This document shows positions 46,767 to 58,827 of a stretch of 64,000 nucleotides of DNA, piece by piece (position 1 is the stretch's first letter; each line of letters starts with the position of its first letter). Source of the stretch: Neurospora crassa OR74A (Eukaryota > Ascomycota > Sordariomycetes > Sordariales > Sordariaceae); assembly GCF_000182925.2 (NCBI RefSeq), contig NC_026504.1, positions 3,658,001 to 3,722,000 of the forward strand, written 5' to 3'. A program made the position numbers and the translations under genes. The notes beneath the pieces were generated by a model, which had not been told where the DNA came from, did not search any database, and saw only the letters and a program-made list of their open reading frames with translations.

Positions 46767-47841
46767 GATGTGTGTTGTGTTATGGTGGTGGTGGTGGTGG
46801 TCACGGTCGTAATGGTGTTTCTGTCCTTGTGATTTGCTTGCTAGCGTACCTAGTCCCTATGTCGGCAACTTATAGTCGACGCTCAACAGGAAGCCAGGGG
46901 GGGAAGAAGAAGAAGAAGAAGAAGAGACTGAAGCCAACATCGCCAACCAACGGGTCCATACACCTAGGTAGTTTCAAATGCCCGATGAAGAAAGAGACAA
47001 TGACGGTAAAGGGTCCTCCGCTACTGTAGAAACCCCTAAGTTAGCTTCACATTCCCCTTGCTGCCCCTGTTCCATGGAAGCGGACGGCGGGGCGGAAGCC
47101 ACAGGAAGTACCTAACAGTGGTAGCAGCGCAGATGCCAGGGGCAGCCTGGAGTAGAAAGGATCCACGCAGCCCCAGGGGGGACCCTCAGTGTTTCGACCC
47201 TGTAAAGAGCCCCCGAAAGGTCCGTGAGGTGACTGGTGGGCGGCGGTGACAAGCCGCAACACCTGGCATGGAAATCACCCAGGGCAGCAACAACCCCGCT
47301 AGGTAGTAGTGTACACTAGCAGCTGCCGATAGCGGGGCACATACCTAGCGGGCATGAAATGGAAACAAAGAATGGCCGGAGAGCTTCGTTGACGTGCAGT
47401 AGGTACACTCAGTAGTAGGTACGCATTGAGGACGGTGAGTGGCGGCAGAATACTTCAAAGGGCCGCCCGCACTTGGGAATTTGGGATGAAGAAGGTTACA
47501 TGTACAGCTAGTAGAGGTAGGTACGCATCTTGAGTCACACTTTCAGATCAGACCAGACGCACGCTTCTTCAGAAAACGCTGCATTTTATCGACTCTGCAT
47601 ACCACAAACCAGATCATTGTCGCAATACATAAACCTGTACGATTTGACAAAGCCAAAACCTGCCTGCCTGCTCCAAGTCTCCCAAGTGACTAAAACACCC
47701 CGAACCCTCCCCACTTGGATCGACCGCCGCAACAGTGCTTCCTCCCGGGAGGACTTGTATGTTTTGGCAACGAAAACCACTTCCCACACCTTCACAATAT
47801 CAACACACTTTGTCGTCTTCTCCAACAACCCCCATAGAAAC
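46767..47841. promoter_or_regulatory. Divergent promoter region, NECAP-like / eIF2B alpha
   Basis: This 1.08-kb region between divergent genes has no coding sequence. It contains a GGT run (46,784-46,800), a GAA run (46,905-46,922), several CTAGGTA-type sequences and a nested palindrome (47,295-47,352). Confidence 0.55.
47295..47352. repeat. 11-bp inverted repeat enclosing a 12-bp palindrome
   Basis: CCCGCTAGGTA at 47,295-47,305 is exactly complementary to TACCTAGCGGG at 47,342-47,352, leaving a 36-base loop. Inside the loop TAGTGTACACTA (47,307-47,318) is itself a perfect palindrome. The structure could be a protein-binding site or form a hairpin. Confidence 0.8.
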
Positions 47842-48973
47842 ATGGCCACCGACGACCTATCCAACAAGCCGCTCGCGGTACGGACGACATCGTCCACCTC
47901 CACTGATGGCGCCTCGTTCGAGTGAGTTTGCTTTGGCGTAATTACCACACGCGTCATAACCAAACCGCGCTGAACCCTTTCGTCGCATTGCTTGCCTCTG
48001 ACCAAGACAAACAAACAGCATCGTCAAAACCTACCGCGACCTCCTCACCTCCGACCCCGACATGACTATGCCCGTAGCAGCCATCGAATCGCTCATCGAG
48101 CTCTTGCGCGTCACCCCTTCCTCAACAGCCATGGAAACCGTCGAGGTCGTCAAGACCCAAAAGGCCCTCCTCCTCGACTCGGCCCCGAACCCTCTCCCTC
48201 TGCTAGCCGGCGCCGACCTCTTCGAGCAGTACCTTCTCCGGTCGCTTAGAGGGCAGACCGCCGAGTCCTTCGACGAGACGAAGCGCCACCTGCTCAACAA
48301 CCGCCAGCTCTTTGCCGCCCGCGCCAAGGCCGCCCGCGACAACATTGCCGTCATCGGTTCCCGCTACATGTCGCACCGCAAGATCGTCCTGGCCGCCGGC
48401 GGTTCGCGGGTGGTGACCAAGATCCTGGTGCACGCCGCCACGACCCGGACCAACACGCACTTCAAGGTCATTTACGTCATGGACGGCAGTCCGCACTGCG
48501 ACGCCAGCGTCTCGGCCCTGCGCGACGCCGGCCTGGAGGTGGAGACCATCTCGACCTCCAAGGTGGCCTACGTCCTCAAGGACCAAAAGGACATCAACAT
48601 CGTCCTCGTCGGCAGCGAGGTCGTCATGCAAAACGGCGGCATCATCTCGCGCATGGGCACTTCGCAGCTTGCTCTGCTCACGCGCTTCGCGGGCGGCTCG
48701 CAGAAGCGCTTCTTGGTTGCTGCGGAAAGTCACAAGATTGTGCGCAAGACGCCCCTCTGGCACCCACAGGTGTTGAGGGTCGGCGTCAAGCAGAAGGATA
48801 TCAGCAAGTTTGACAACGTGGGCGTTGACCCTGTAGGCCAAGAGGCGAGGGATTGGGTGGCGGATCGCGATGAGGTGGATTATACCGATCCGGAGCTGAT
48901 TGATGGCATTGTGACGGAGCAGGGAGTGAAGCAGCCGAGTCAGATTTGGGAGTTGGTTGATTATGAGAAGTGA
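47842..48973 (+). CDS. GCN3: Translation initiation factor eIF2B subunit alpha (344 aa)
   Basis: This is the regulatory alpha subunit of the eIF2B guanine-nucleotide exchange complex; it senses phosphorylated eIF2 and links to general amino-acid control. Exons are 47842-47921 and 48019-48973 with a 97-bp intron (GTGAGT...AACAG), phase 2, rebuilding the codon for Asp in SFDIVKTYRDLL. The N-terminal helical domain is followed by a Rossmann-like IF-2B domain with SRYMSHRKIVLAAGGSR, the LVGSEVVMQNGGIISRMGT block and FLVAAESHKIV. The C-terminal part includes VDYTDPELI near the end. Length is a little above yeast Gcn3 (305 aa) because of an N-terminal extension of about 30 residues from exon 1. Divergent from the NECAP-like gene and convergent with egt-1. 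Confidence 0.96.
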
Positions 48974-49439
48974 GGGGGGTCTTGCTGCCCGATACTGAAG
49001 GTGAAAGGTGTTGAAAAGCGTGGGTAACAAAAGGGCGGTTTTATGAATGGATGGATGGATGGATGGAACTGCTTGATCATTTTCAAGTTATCGGTGTGGT
49101 TACTGTGGTAAATATCCTTGCAGCATTATTAGGCGTTTTTAACGGGAAATGGGATAGGTACCTGATATCCTTTGGAGGTTTGGTTGATGAAAGAGTCTCT
49201 TTTCTCACTTGCTTGGCCTGTGAAGGAAAACAAAGTACGTGCTAAAGTTAAACCAGGGATGCCTGATCGAGTGGAGTGACATATGAAACCACCCCATTCA
49301 TATACATGTAGTTGACCGAAATTTCATAACCAAGAAAAAGATACCCATCTGAGTACTAACCAAGACTGCGCTATTCACGTCGTCTTCACTTTCCAACCAG
49401 CCATAGTCCACCACCCATTACACATACAAACACAACGAC
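48974..49439. other. Convergent 3' interval, eIF2B alpha / egt-1
   Basis: This 466-bp interval lies between convergent genes with both 3' flanks. It includes an ATGG tandem run at 49,046-49,066. No gene is seen. Confidence 0.6.
49046..49066. repeat. (ATGG)5 run
   Basis: Five perfect ATGG units in tandem just downstream of the eIF2B alpha stop codon. Confidence 0.85.
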
Positions 49440-52400
49440 TCACAAATCCCTAACAACTCTCGCCCCCACCCAAGCATAAGGATAATTCCTCTGGTACCAA
49501 TTCACAAAGCTCTTCCTCCCCGCAATCCTCGGATGCGTAGCCCAGCTCCCTCCCAGCACAATGTTGTGCTTCTCATCGAAAAAATCCGCCGTATAGCCGG
49601 GGTACAGCTCCATCGGCTCGAACCCCTCCCACTTGCGGAGGACCGATGAAGTCCATTCCCACACGCCGCCGAGCTCGCCTTGCCCGACAAGGGTGTTGCC
49701 TTTGGAGGTGATGGGCATAGGGTGCCAGTTGTGAAAACCGACATTGGCACCGTCTAGGTCAGAGAAGAGGTCTTCGGTGGTGATGAGGGTGGTGTTGCTG
49801 TCGGAGGGGGAGGAAGACTCGGCGGGGGTCTCGGAAGAGGGAGAGGATGGGGGAGTGATTTCCACGCCGTTGTTGGTTAGGTGGCTGTTTATCAATGGGA
49901 AAGATATTGTTAGTGCGAGCTGGACACGGGAGAGTAAGTCGAAGGGACATACGCATTAACAGCCGGAACCGTCCTTCCCAATTGTCTCTCAGCTTCCTTC
50001 TTCTTCTTGAGAGCATCGGCGTAAGCGTAAATGCTCCGGGTCTCTTCGAAGGTGGGAATACGGCCGCCCATGTAAGCTGCGCAACCGGCAAGTTCGTCGT
50101 AAGAGGCAAACACGGGCCAGTCGAGAGCGTGCTTGAGAGGCACGAGACCGTAGACTGTGCGGACTGCTGTCTTCTCGAGGAAAGATGAAGGGAGCTGCTG
50201 CTTGGAGGTTCTGTTGCTGTGGTGACCGCTCACGCTGTTTGTTGTTCCATTGCTAATGTTCTCGTTGTCCAGGCGGGCCCAAGAGGCAGGGAGCTTGTCG
50301 ATGTTCTTTTCAAGCAGATATTGCGCGTACTGGTTGTTGTTAGTATCGTGCAATAATAGTTGCTAGGCAAACGTACCTCTTCGTTGGTGATCGGCCTCCC
50401 TTGAGCCTGAAAGGCAGCAACTTGAACGCGCCTTGGAGGCTTCTCGTTGTCCCTATTTGCAAGTTAATCCACCGTCGACTTTGACGGAAAAAAGGTCCAC
50501 TTACCAGCCATAATGCTTGTTGATATCAGATCCATCCTCAGGATCATCCAAACCGATGGTGATCTCCTGTGCCGGAATCTTAAACCACTGATTGGGAACC
50601 CTCTCGGACTCTGCCTTCCTCGCGAGCTTGTCAAAGTCGGGCCGTGGAATATGGGTTGGGATCAGCGTCTTGTCGCTCTGTAGCATCATGTACAACAGCG
50701 TCTCGATATGCATAAGCTCGTGCTCAAACCCAACCCAAATGGCCCGACCCACATTCCGCGGAATATTCGCGATGCCATGCGCATAGAGGCCGCGTAACCG
50801 GGACCGTACCGTCTCCTGGTAGGTCAGGATTTCTTCCACCGGCGGCCATTCATCAGGAATCTCCGAGTGCGCATGACACAGCTCCGGGTTGTCGACATCA
50901 GGATCAATGCCTCGCTCGAAGATCTTGCAAAAGTGAGCGGGCTCTGACGGAGCCTGCTTGGTGGTCTTTGTGAGCTGGATGTCGAGGAAGGTCGGGATGT
51001 GACCGAGGTAAAAGATGCAGGCGTTTCGGAGCTTGATGGGCTTCTCCAGAAGCTCTTCCTGGGGAAGCATCTGACGTGTGACGACATCCCATGTCGCCCA
51101 AAGGGCCTCCCAGTCGTCCAGAGTTGGGAGTGCGCTGCGAGCGTACACCGAAGGGATGAGACTGAAAGACATCCTTGACTTGGCAAGCAGATGGAGTCCT
51201 GCAGTACGACGGAGGGATGTCAGCATGTGTCAATGGTTTTGACGGCGCAAATATTCGAGCCTCCCCAGCCCGTGCGCGCTACCCGAACACTGCAGCCCAA
51301 CACCAGCCTACACATTGGTAAACTTGTGCCAGTGTAGGAGCTGTGCCCATCAGGAGACACCGCAACATCATATCATCATACGACTGGTCCGTAGGGTGTG
51401 GGGAAGGTGTGGTAACACCAGCCGGACGGCTCAAACGGGTAGTCTCAGAAAAAGCTGGAAACCTCAAGCAAGGAAAAGCTGTGAAAGCAACTTACCATAT
51501 TCGTTGCCGTACGTCCATTCCGAGACTTGTTCCAATCCCGCCGTGCTCCAGAGCCTCTCTGACTCCTCTTTCGAGTACTTTAGGCTCTGTTCGATCTGGA
51601 TCCTGTCGTGTGACCTAATCAACTCCCCCATAACCATGGTGTCGCGAGTGGGGGCGTAAAAGGCCTGGTGTCTGCCGCCCTCTTCGTCATACACATATTC
51701 GCCAATGACTCTCCAATCGCCCTCGATGAAGGCCGTCTCTCCGATAATTTCATTGGCGTTGCGAAGACCATTCAAGATGAACCTGAATCATCAGTATCAG
51801 TAATGGGCTGGAAAGCGGGAGCCGCCATGAGCGACAGAAAAAGGGGTATGACATACTCGTGAGTAATACCAACCTTGTCTGTTTGGTTATTGTCAGCTTG
51901 AAGGTGGTCTTATACCATGTCACATGAGTAAGCACAAACCGTTGTAAGCGTGGCTAGTATATGGTTAGCAATGTTCCTGATGACGTCCCAAGATGTTTGT
52001 CGAACACGTACTATACCCTCGCCGGGTCATTGCAAGCGTCAACCCCAATGAGCATCTTGTCATTGGGTCCAAGGACGTCCGTAAAGCCCTTGAGAAAGGT
52101 AGCGGCGTCACTGCGGTTAAAGTTGCCTAGAGACACGATCATGTCAGGATTTTCTTTGACCAATTCAATACGTATTCAAGCTTACCAATGCTTGACCCGA
52201 GGTGCAAGATGCATTTCTGTTTATTGATGTTCTCTGGGGCCTTGAGCCAGTCACGTCCATCGTCATATGTACCCAGAAGACCGTGGCACTTGACGTGCTT
52301 GTAGGATGGTACCTGAGCGAGAGTGCGCTCCAGCTCCTCCCGAGACAGGTCAAGGGCATAATAGTCAATTGCCTTGCCGGCGTTGTCTAGGGCTTCCAAT

Positions 52401-52902
52401 AGAAGGTTTACTTTGCGCAGATTTCTGGGGATATGGTCAGCTCTTCGAAATCCAGGACCCCATTGTCGAATTGTCAGATGTTTACCCGCTTCCGAGCTCA
52501 ATGATCATGGCACCTGACGGGATGAAGCTAGCCATTTCGGTCGCATGTTTGGTGAGGATTTTGATCTCGTCATTGGTAAGATAGTACTCTTCAAGGTATG
52601 TGATCTGATAAGGGTCAGTATGAACCAGCATGTCAGTCCCACAACTTGGATAAACTTACACGCTCGAACAGCTGCAGGCCTCTCTCGTTGTAGAGAAGCA
52701 AGGTGGGTAGCTGTCTAGGGCCATCTTTAGGTCGGAACATGGAGGTTATCTCGGTCTTGAGGTTGATCTCTACAGCAACGCGGCGGATGTCGATGATATC
52801 GGCGTTTGATGTCTGCTGCTGAAGCTTGGATAGCACATGTTGTCCAGTTGCTTTGAGCTGTCCGAGGGCACTGCTTGGGGTCATGGATTCGGCACTCGGC
52901 AT
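49440..52902 (-). CDS. egt-1: Ergothioneine biosynthesis protein 1, EgtD-EgtB fusion (876 aa)
   Basis: The N-terminal methyltransferase makes hercynine from histidine with three S-adenosylmethionine; the C-terminal non-haem-iron domain joins cysteine and oxygen to give hercynylcysteine sulfoxide. Eleven exons (minus): 52660-52902, 52486-52604, 52186-52424, 52012-52126, 51940-51953, 51857-51878, 51496-51782, 50505-51198, 50377-50452, 49953-50329, 49440-49884. Every junction keeps phase and the sum is exactly 876 codons plus stop, the length I recall for N. crassa EGT-1. Motifs: SAM-binding IELGSGN (~115-121), VDACNDPA, the EgtB iron motif H-x3-H-x-E in FEHELMHIE (~501), and an FGE-sulfatase-type C-terminus (GVWEWTSS, LGGSWATH). 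Exons 5 and 6 are only 14 and 22 bases. Intron 7 is long (297 bp). The rest are 47-74 bp. Confidence 0.97.
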
Positions 52903-55900
52903 GTTGAATTGTTTATCACCGATGCAAGCTTGGGGATTGAAAATGGGACAAGAAGTTCTTTTGCAGGATGAAGAGTTGTTGAGGAACAGTTGACAATGAG
53001 AGAAGTATGTAGTCGACGTCAGAGAGGAGCTATGTCTAGCTAAGTGGAGGTAGAACAAAGGGAGCTACAAGCTAAACCAATATAGTGAATAGCTTGGAGT
53101 TCAGGAACAAGAGGGAAAGATGCGAGGTCAGAGCACCCAGTTCCTGGCACGCAAATATAAATATATTTACTAGCCTTACTCAGCCTGGCAGTTGGATGTG
53201 ATGGAGCCATGTGGACGTATGTGGGCATGCATAAGCACAGCAATGGACTCCAAACCAGCTCCCTCTTTCGTCCACTGTCATGTTGATGGAGTCTGGGTTC
53301 CGTGGGAGGAAGTGGACTCATGACCCAGCTTGGAGACAGTAGACAAGCGAGAATTGACTGGGGATCCAGGATCAGGGAACATGGAATGCCAACACGACGG
53401 AGGCTGCCGGCCCATTACATGTCCAACTGTGTAATAAGAAGAGAAGAGAAGGCAAGGAGGAAGAGGATTGGACGTCAAGGTGATCCGGTTACATAACCCC
53501 CTGGGCCTCTACACTCGTAGAGCCCCAAAGCCAAGGAAAGGAAGATCTAACTAGGACGTTGGACATGGTCGAATTGATTGGACGTGATCAGTCCGGGGTA
53601 CAGCATGTTCCCGTCAGGAACACTTCCTGTGGCTTCCAAGTTGTTACATGGCGCCGCCGTGCTTTGACTATGCAGACGGATGTGGTGATGATGATGATGA
53701 TGATGACGCTGAAGTTTGAGTAAGGTACGAACTAGAGATTGGAAGAATCAGCCCTGGATAAAGGACGACGTGCCCGACTGAAACGAAAAACCGCCCATTC
53801 TATGGAATGTTTCTGCACTTTGAAGGGAGCGGGAAGACCGACAGGAGTCGATGGAGGGGTCAGAGAGCAGTGTTCAACATGTTTCTGTGCTGTCAGACAA
53901 CGCCAGAGGTTCGGGGTACTGGCAACCGAGGTGACTGAACAAATGGCGGGGTTTTTGGAGAAGCAACAGGACCAAAAGGGAAGGAAGACAACCAAAGCAG
54001 TGAGACCTTTCGACGAGGACGAAATTGTTTTGTCATGACCGACCCTCGCTAGGTAGGTACTCATGCGTGGGCGCATGTTGTTGGAGGAGACCTGGAGCAG
54101 ATGGCAAAGAGTGGGAGTCGATGACAGTTTGCCGTCGGCTGATGCAAGGAACGAATCACCTGGCACGACGCGCCCAAAGGGATTCCTGGCAGACAGCAAA
54201 GGGGCGGGTCCCACGCCCTAGGATACCTTAGGTTGCCCGATGGCAGGCACTAACCAGCAAGGTGTTGGCGTCCCCTTTGAGTGCGTGGATGCGTGGGTGT
54301 TTGTTAGTAACATGCCTCAACTCCGTCTTCTGGGCAACCTTTTCCCCCACGATCAAAGAAGTACAGCTTGAATAATGTTCGCGGAACTGCTGGTGCCCGG
54401 TTATAGTGTTGAGGAGGTGATTCCTGTAGAGGGGGAAGGCCACAGCACCAACATGTAGGTATGTAACAAAGTGCTCAGATACTCGTAAGAAGAAGGGACA
54501 TGGTATGAAAACGAAGCATGGGATCTCCGATCACGGCAATTAATGCCACCCATCGTAGTGTAGAATGAATCCGTGAAAATATAACTCATCCACTGGGTAC
54601 ATGGAAGGACACCACCGGAATCGACAGGAGAAAGAGAAGAAAGTGCTGATCAAGTCCGGGAACGAAGGATCCCCAAGTCTCAGCTACCTACCTACCCCTC
54701 ATGAGTTAGAGGTAGCTCCGTCACCGAATCCACCCGCCGTAGCTTCCGTTCTTAGCTGCTGGAGCCCTATGACATAAACGAGACAAGAACGGAAGTTCAC
54801 CTGGACAAAGTATCCGTATCGATGAGATAAGAAACGAGACATTCCCTTCCAATGTTTGACCATCAATATCGCAACTTTCCAAAACCAACGCTCTGCAACT
54901 TTCTCACGTTCAACTTGACAGGTCTAATCGGACAAGAACATTGTGAGATGATCTTGAAGCCAGCAGAGCCGCCGCAGCCTCCAACCTTCTGTTACACAAA
55001 CTTCCGTCAGTTGTCCGACTCGGGTGGAGATCGACGTCATCGTTTCACGGTTTGCTTCTGGCATGCGCATCGATGGGTCTCTCAAACTTCCATTCAACCA
55101 GCAACCTTCTCCCGGCTCTGGTTCTTGACCGAGAAAACAACATACCTCTAGGCCAAAGACCCTCGGGTCCTGTGCAATGAGAAGGTAGATGGCGTGGGTG
55201 GCTCGGGATGGGTAGCATCCGGCCAAGCCGCGCTAGTCGCCTCAGTCGAATCTAGCGATCCAAGATGCCATCAAGCTGCCATCGACGACAAAGGCATAAC
55301 TTTTCGGACTTGGCTGTCTGTCCTTCTCTTTCTTCGAGTTACCCTACCTGCTCTTACGCGCGACTCAGACGGGTGACAGGAAGGACCCCCACGGCAAGAT
55401 ACAATACCGGCCTCGAGTGCAGCAATTACTTTGGGAATAGGCCGGCTGCAGACCATGTCAAGACGTTCACAACCGTCTGGTGGGATCATGTCCACAGTCC
55501 CTTCGGTCCGCCATCTCCCCATATTGCGGGGAAGCCTGCCATCATTTATGCGAATCATCCACCATGTTCCGAGGAAAAGTTTTGTCTGGTAGTGACAGAG
55601 GTCGCTGACCGCCAGCCAACACCACTTCTCGCCGACACCATTCGAAATGTTAAACATCCTACAACACCCGACCTGCTGTCTCAACCCCTGAATGGGAAGC
55701 ACCTGACGAGCCTAGTTTTCCTTCTTCTGTGCTGGCCATGTTGACCTGTTGTTTTAAAGACCTTTGGGGATCAGCTGATCATGGATTGGTACTGACATTT
55801 TGTGCCTTCAAAAGCCACTCGCAATAGGGGATGCTACGATAATGAAAGCGACGCCAGTGAAGCAAGCCGGCTCCGTCACTTTCCATGTGGACCCCAAACA

Positions 55901-57205
55901 TCAGTCCTCCACTCAAAGATCTCGATATTTCCAATTTGAGCTCAGTCGGCAGATCGAGCAGGCCGGAAACACGATTCCGGGGATAATTGCCCCACTCCAT
56001 GGTCGTTGGTGGAGCCTCTCATGGGTCCACAGTCCGTGTTCCGGCCCCGAGAACGGATCCACCTTTCTCCGCCTTGACGGGCGCTAAAACCCCGACCTTT
56101 GCTCTCGGCGTGGGGGCCAATGCGGAGGGTTCTCCTCGTGAGATCTTCGACTCCGTCATCACCAACCCACGTTGACAGAACAACTTCATGGCACTAACCA
56201 CCTGATCCGGACAGAAACACAACCGTAGTCTAGATCTCCAAAGGCAGCATTCAAGTTGCGTGAATGGCCTCATTGTCTCTGGTACTCTGACACGGCCGTT
56301 CTATTTCCCACCGGTCAACAATCTGAGGACCCATCCATCCATCCGTTGAAACCAAACCTTTTTTCAAAAAATTAAATAAAAAATAACACGGATCGAACGC
56401 AACGCTGACCAACGAGGGCTCGTTATGTAATTCGCCTATCGCAGCACACCACGATAACAAATCGGGCAACAGACCTATGATTCAGACTGTCAGCCGGCCC
56501 CCTCATTCTGCGGGGCTGAGTTATCCGTAATCTATTTTCATTTTTGGAATCACCTGACAGCGTGTGAAAATGCGCGTTCGTGGTGCGGGGAGTACGGATC
56601 GTATGTATGTATGAGAACCGCGTCTCGCGTTCTGTCATTGGCGTGGCTCCCGTCATCTACTACTGCCTGCCCTGAACAACCCCGCACGCCTTTCGAGATA
56701 CATGGTGCATGAACTCCACGGAACATCTGAAGTAATACGGGAGTTACACAAACACCAAGCCTCTTCTTCCGTCCAAAGGCCCTGAAATTTGTGTGATGAA
56801 TGCTACCTCAATCGGGGGGTGCGGCATAATGACAATAATGAGTAAGACGGGAAAGCGGGGTCAGTTGTGGTAAACGAAGCTGACATTGATTCATCTGCAA
56901 GCAGGCCGTCGCTGACGCTGCTGCCTAGAATAGGTGGTGCCCGCCCTTAGCTCTTGGGTGTTTGAAATTTGAGGTTCCTTTGCTATCGTAGGGAAGATAG
57001 ATACCCGACGGTAAAGCTTTGGGGAATATTAATCAAGGCAGTTGCGCCTGTTCTTTTGAAATGTAGAGGTGAAGAGAAAGCGAGTCAGTAGTATCGAACT
57101 CGATTCCCAAACTTTTCCATCCTCTTCAGTCTTGCTTGAAACCCCCTTTCTCTCCCCTCCATCACCAACTTCAATATCAATCAATCACAAACCCAGCCCA
57201 CCATC
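52903..57205. promoter_or_regulatory. 4.3-kb gene-poor interval between egt-1 and the GFA-domain gene
   Basis: This divergent intergenic region holds no gene I can support. The largest frames (up to ~160 codons near 53,732-54,214 and 55,265-55,744) have no recognisable domains and no convincing start or splice context. A GAT/ATG trinucleotide run lies at 53,687-53,707 and TACCTACC-type motifs at 54,050 and 54,680. About 300 bases upstream of egt-1 lack a minus-strand ATG and are probably leader. Confidence 0.5.
53687..53707. repeat. (ATG)n trinucleotide run
   Basis: About seven ATG/GAT units in tandem in non-coding DNA. Confidence 0.8.
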
Positions 57206-58398
57206 ATGTCCTCCTCCCAATCCACCGACTCTGAGGGAAACCCCCTCAAATCCTACCGTGGCAACTGCCACTGCGGTGCCTTCATCTTTACCCTCCTTGT
57301 TCCGGAAATTACCACTGTCATGTACTGCAACTGCTTCAACTGCCGCAAAAAGGGCTACCTTTGGTTGATCCCCGACACGACCAAAGGCCACAAGTTTGAA
57401 GTGGTCAAGGACGAGGGAAAACTGACCGAATATGTACCGGGCCCGAAGGGAACGAAGTACAACTTCTGTAAGGTGTGCGGGACGGGGGTTTATGCTGCTT
57501 ATAAGAAGGAGCAAAATGAGCCTGGGAAGGAAGGGGAGGGCGTATTGGTGAATGTGAGGGCGCTACAGGAGTTGAAGATTTGGGATTTGGAGGTTAAGGA
57601 GTGAGTTTGAAAGACCTTACTTACCTACCCTCTGACAAGACTGAATTGGAGGGACTGTTGACTGACATGATGCATCGATCCGCGGCAGATTCGACGGCAA
57701 AAGTATCCCGCCCCCATACCAACCCGCCCCCTTTGACGGTCCCGAACCCACGGCCGAAGTCGAGAACGGCGTCGTCTATCATGGCTCTTGCCATTGCGGC
57801 GCCGTGAAAGTGGCCGTCAAGACTAAAGGGCCGCTGGACAAGACGTACAAGGAGAGGGTTATTGATTGCAATTGTAGTGTTTGCCAGAGGGTACGTCTTC
57901 TCAACCCCGTTTCTTCACCTTTCTCCTTTTCTCTCCTTTTTCTTCTTTCCCTCCGTTTCTTTTCTTTTCCCACCCACCCCCTCTCCCCACACCCATATAC
58001 TCTCACCACGCTAACTCATTGCCAAACAGGGCGGTTACATCTGGATCTACCCCTCCTCCTCCGAGCAACTCTCCTTCACCCCGCAATCCCGGGCAAACCT
58101 AACCTCCTACGCCTGCATCTCCAAACTCATGTGCAAGACCTTTTGCAAGACGTGCGGCGTGCACCTGACCAACGAGTTCAACTCGGCCGCGACCGAGGAC
58201 GAAATCGAGGCCGCCATGAAAGGAAAGAATGGAGACATGGTGATGAGGTGGATCAAGGGTGTTTTCCCGATTAATATCAGGTGCTTGGACCGGTGCCCGG
58301 GGGATGATGATTGGGAACTCGAGAAGTGTGTGAAGGAGTTGAAGGTGGAGAAGGGGGATGGATGGAACATGATTCAGCCCGGGTATGTGAATCCATGA
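57206..58398 (+). CDS. Tandem GFA/CENP-V-domain zinc protein (321 aa)
   Basis: The GFA (glutathione-dependent formaldehyde-activating-like) fold binds zinc through conserved cysteines; most fungal members have no proven substrate. Exons are 57206-57600, 57689-57890 and 58030-58398; introns are 88 and 139 bp and phases close. Two complete copies are present. Copy 1 has NCHCGAF (C21, C23), CNCFNCRKKGYLWLI and FCKVCGTGVYA. Copy 2 has SCHCGAV, CNCSVCQR-GGYIWIYP and FCKTCGVHLTNEF. The second intron splits copy 2 right after CNCSVCQR. Without splicing, exon 1 appears to be a complete single-domain protein with its own stop (GAG TGA), so the two-domain form depends on the first intron. Likely a cytosolic carbon-sulfur-lyase-like enzyme; the name does not imply formaldehyde metabolism. 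Confidence 0.9.
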
Positions 58399-58778
58399 AG
58401 GGTTATGGATGTTCTCATGGTAGACTGGATGTTTTGTAAATGACGATTAACTTATCATGAGGATCTGCTGAGACCTTTGACTTTGGGTGTCGAGTTTGGA
58501 GCGGAAACTCTGAACTCTGGAATAGTTAGGCCAGAAGGAGAAAGATTATGCTGAAAAGAACTGAAACACGCGAACAGCTTCTTGCTACACTCCTCCGAAA
58601 CTGAACAATGTACCTGCCAAAAGACAAGTAGTAAAAACGGACTGGACCATGACAACCCAGCAAGTTGAACAATCGTGGACGTCACCACCAGCTTTGTCGA
58701 GATTTATGACATATTGCCTAGATATTTTGCTCCTTCAGGAGGGGGTAATTTGTCAGAGTGAAAGATAGGTAGCTGGAG

Positions 58779-58827
58779 GCAACTGCAACGACAACTGCAA
58801 CGGCAACTGCAGCGGCAACTGCAACTG
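58779..58827. repeat. Imperfect tandem of CAACTGCAACGG-type 12-mers
   Basis: About four copies of a 12-base unit (CAACTGCAACGG with C/G and A/G variants) lie in tandem. A 12-bp period would also be compatible with coding, but the surrounding frame is not convincing. Confidence 0.7.

Noticed and set aside
53732-54214. 160-codon minus-strand frame upstream of egt-1
   Set aside because: It begins with GTG rather than ATG, has no domain and no splice partners.
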